The notes under the pieces are model-generated. The model did not search any database, was not told the DNA's origin, and worked only from the letters and a program-made list of their open reading frames with translations. A DNA stretch of 14,924 bases from Candidatus Nitrosopumilus sp. (GTDB lineage: Archaea > Thermoproteota > Nitrososphaeria > Nitrososphaerales > Nitrosopumilaceae). This document shows, piece by piece, positions 13,837 through 14,924 of the stretch. The translations under genes and the position numbers were made by a program. How positions within the stretch are numbered: position 1 is the stretch's first letter; every line of letters begins with the position of its first letter. The stretch is taken from contig JAEMQG010000203.1 of NCBI GenBank assembly GCA_022758935.1, forward strand, positions 1-14,924. Direction: 5' to 3'.

Positions 13837-14593
13837 CTTTTGCCTTTCTATATCCATGACTAAATTTTTTATCATAAAGTTTTGAATATTCATATGATTT
13901 TGGATTTATGACGTCACTAATAATTACAATTGCAGTTCTTGTAATTTTTTCATCTCTAACTTTTTTCACAATGTTTTCTAGTGTTCCTTTAATAATTTTT
14001 TGATCAGGCCAACTTGCTCGATACACTACTGCTATGGGTGTAGATTTTTTGTATCCACCTGCAATTGCTTCTTTTACAATATTAGAAAGAAGATGAACAC
14101 TGAGATAAAAAATCAAAGTAGCTTTGTGTTTTGCAAGTTCGGAAATTTTTTCTCTTGTTGGAACCTTTGTTCTAGATTCTGCTCTTGTAACAATAATAGT
14201 TTGTGTAACACCTGGAAGTGTTAGTTGTATTCCTAGAGCAGCTGCTGAGGCTAAAAATGCAGTAATTCCTGGAATTACTATAGATGATATTCCTTTTTGC
14301 TCCAGATTATCTATTTGCTCTTTGATGGCTCCGTAAATTGATGGATCACCATCGTGTAATCGGACAACAAGTTTGTTTTTCTTTGCATTTTTGTAAAGTA
14401 GATCAAAAATTTCTTCTCTTACTAAACCTGCTGCATCGTATAATTCTCCATTTTTGCATAGCTTAAGAATTGGGGGTGGAATTAAAGATCCAGAGTAGAC
14501 TATAACATCTGCTTTTTGAATTAATTTTTTAGCTTTTATTGTAATTAATTCTGGATCGCCTGGACCACATCCAACAAAATAAACTTCAGACAC
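13829..14593 (-). CDS. cbiF: Cobalt-precorrin-4 / precorrin-4 C11-methyltransferase
   Basis: This SAM-dependent enzyme methylates C11 of the corrin precursor in cobalamin synthesis. The 254 residues are typical. GCGPGDPELIT (8-18) is the precorrin-methylase P-loop-like start, and YSGSLIP at 33-39 is specific to the C11 enzyme. RLHDGDPSIYGA at about 78-89 and IPGITAFLASAAALG with LTLPGVTQT shape the SAM and substrate site, and TRAESRT and VVYRASWPDQKIIKGTL match CbiF/CobM closely. The start is a GTG whose first eight bases overlap the end of cbiL. GGTGGT five bases upstream is a good Shine-Dalgarno. The gene ends 8 bases inside the convergent racemase-family gene. Confidence 0.96.
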   Translation of the reverse strand: MSEVYFVGCGPGDPELITIKAKKLIQKADVIVYSGSLIPPPILKLCKNGELYDAAGLVREEIFDLLYKNAKKNKLVVRLHDGDPSIYGAIKEQIDNLEQKGISSIVIPGITAFLASAAALGIQLTLPGVTQTIIVTRAESRTKVPTREKISELAKHKATLIFYLSVHLLSNIVKEAIAGGYKKSTPIAVVYRASWPDQKIIKGTLENIVKKVRDEKITRTAIVIISDVINPKSYEYSKLYDKKFSHGYRKAKVK

Positions 14594-14924
14594 GTTTTAC
14601 CACCAAGATTGAGAAATATTTTGTAGTTAATGTACCATTATTTACTTCGCCTAATGTTAATTTTCTAATGATTTCATTTTCTGTTCCAAGGTCTTGACCA
14701 ATAGCAAAAATAGAATTATCAGGAAAACCAGCTTCTTTTAGTAAATCAATTACTTTATCAAAATATCTGCCGTCTTTTAAAAAAACCATTGTTTCAGAAT
14801 TTTTTGCTATTTCTTTTACAGTACTCAGATCATAACATGATGGAATAATAGCAACTTTTTCTGAACCTTCCGCAATGCTTACACCCACTTTAGCTGCAAA
14901 AGTAAACATAGAAACAATCCCTGG
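14586..14924 (-). CDS. cbiL: Cobalt-precorrin-2 C20-methyltransferase, C-terminal part (right edge)
   Basis: The frame is open to the window edge and begins PGIVSMFTFAAKVG, the conserved PGI-S-aaa segment of precorrin methylases. So the ATG at 14909 is internal, not a start. About 112 residues are visible. EGSEKVAIIPSCYDLSTVKE and ETMVFLKDGRYFDKVIDLLKEAG match the C-terminal half of CbiL/CobI, and the GQDLGTENEIIRKL region corresponds to its final strands. The enzyme methylates C20 with SAM before the C11 step of cbiF, so gene order follows the pathway. The stop overlaps the cbiF start by 8 bases. The SAM-binding N-terminus lies outside the window. Assignment to C20 rather than another methylase rests on order and C-terminal similarity. 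Confidence 0.82.
   Translation of the reverse strand, partial: PGIVSMFTFAAKVGVSIAEGSEKVAIIPSCYDLSTVKEIAKNSETMVFLKDGRYFDKVIDLLKEAGFPDNSIFAIGQDLGTENEIIRKLTLGEVNNGTLTTKYFSILVVKRV
14599..14604 (-). promoter_or_regulatory. Shine-Dalgarno-like site deciding the cbiF GTG start
   Basis: The minus strand reads GGTGGT followed by five bases and the GTG start codon. It lies inside the 3' end of cbiL and supports coupled translation of the two methyltransferases. Confidence 0.6.

Noticed and set aside
1..14924. CRISPR arrays, insertion sequences, integrase attachment sites, defence or phage genes
   Set aside because: No regularly spaced repeats, transposase motifs or terminal inverted repeats were seen. 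The single tRNA gene is not followed by an integrase or a repeated tRNA 3' end.

Overview
The window is AT-rich archaeal DNA, most probably from an ammonia-oxidising thaumarchaeon (Nitrososphaerota, Nitrosopumilus-like). That assignment is an inference from gene content: aIF2-gamma and S6e, a two-subunit archaeal primase (PriS/PriL), an ESCRT-III/CdvB-type division protein, an archaeal/eukaryotic-type glycyl-tRNA synthetase, and cobalamin corrin-ring methyltransferases. Coding density is high. First genes of transcription units have a TATA-like element about 25 bases before the start codon, as expected for leaderless mRNAs. Two internal genes (glyS, cbiF) carry Shine-Dalgarno-like GGTGA/GGTGGT motifs instead.

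Layout. 1-1871 (minus): a translation cluster of S6e, then aIF2-gamma, then the start of a PIN-domain protein that runs off the left edge. 1945-2367: two tiny zinc-ribbon genes that converge stop codon to stop codon, and a tRNA-Gly(CCC). 2369-3908 (minus): a stand-alone class I glutamine amidotransferase-like gene followed by a C39-like peptidase/TPR gene. 3993-4481 (plus): an unrecognised protein with one membrane segment. 4540-7405 (minus): a UPF0182 membrane protein split into two overlapping frames at a run of nine A. 7519-9665 (minus): the primase operon priL-priS. 9756-12084 (plus): nfo (endonuclease IV) and glyS. 12321-12968 (minus): an ESCRT-III/CdvB paralogue. 13072-13836 (plus): an Asp/Glu racemase-family protein with both catalytic cysteines replaced by serine. 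13829-14924 (minus): cobalamin genes cbiL (right edge, partial) and cbiF, overlapping by 8 bases.

Most of this is informational housekeeping: translation (S6e, aIF2-gamma, GlyRS, tRNA-Gly), replication priming, base-excision repair, cell division and B12 synthesis. I see no mobile element, CRISPR array, integrase or phage gene. I do not see a convincing new multi-gene system. The items most worth a second look are the cysteine-less racemase homologue, the A9 frameshift in UPF0182, the extra zinc ribbon nested inside PriS, and the amidotransferase/C39-TPR pair.
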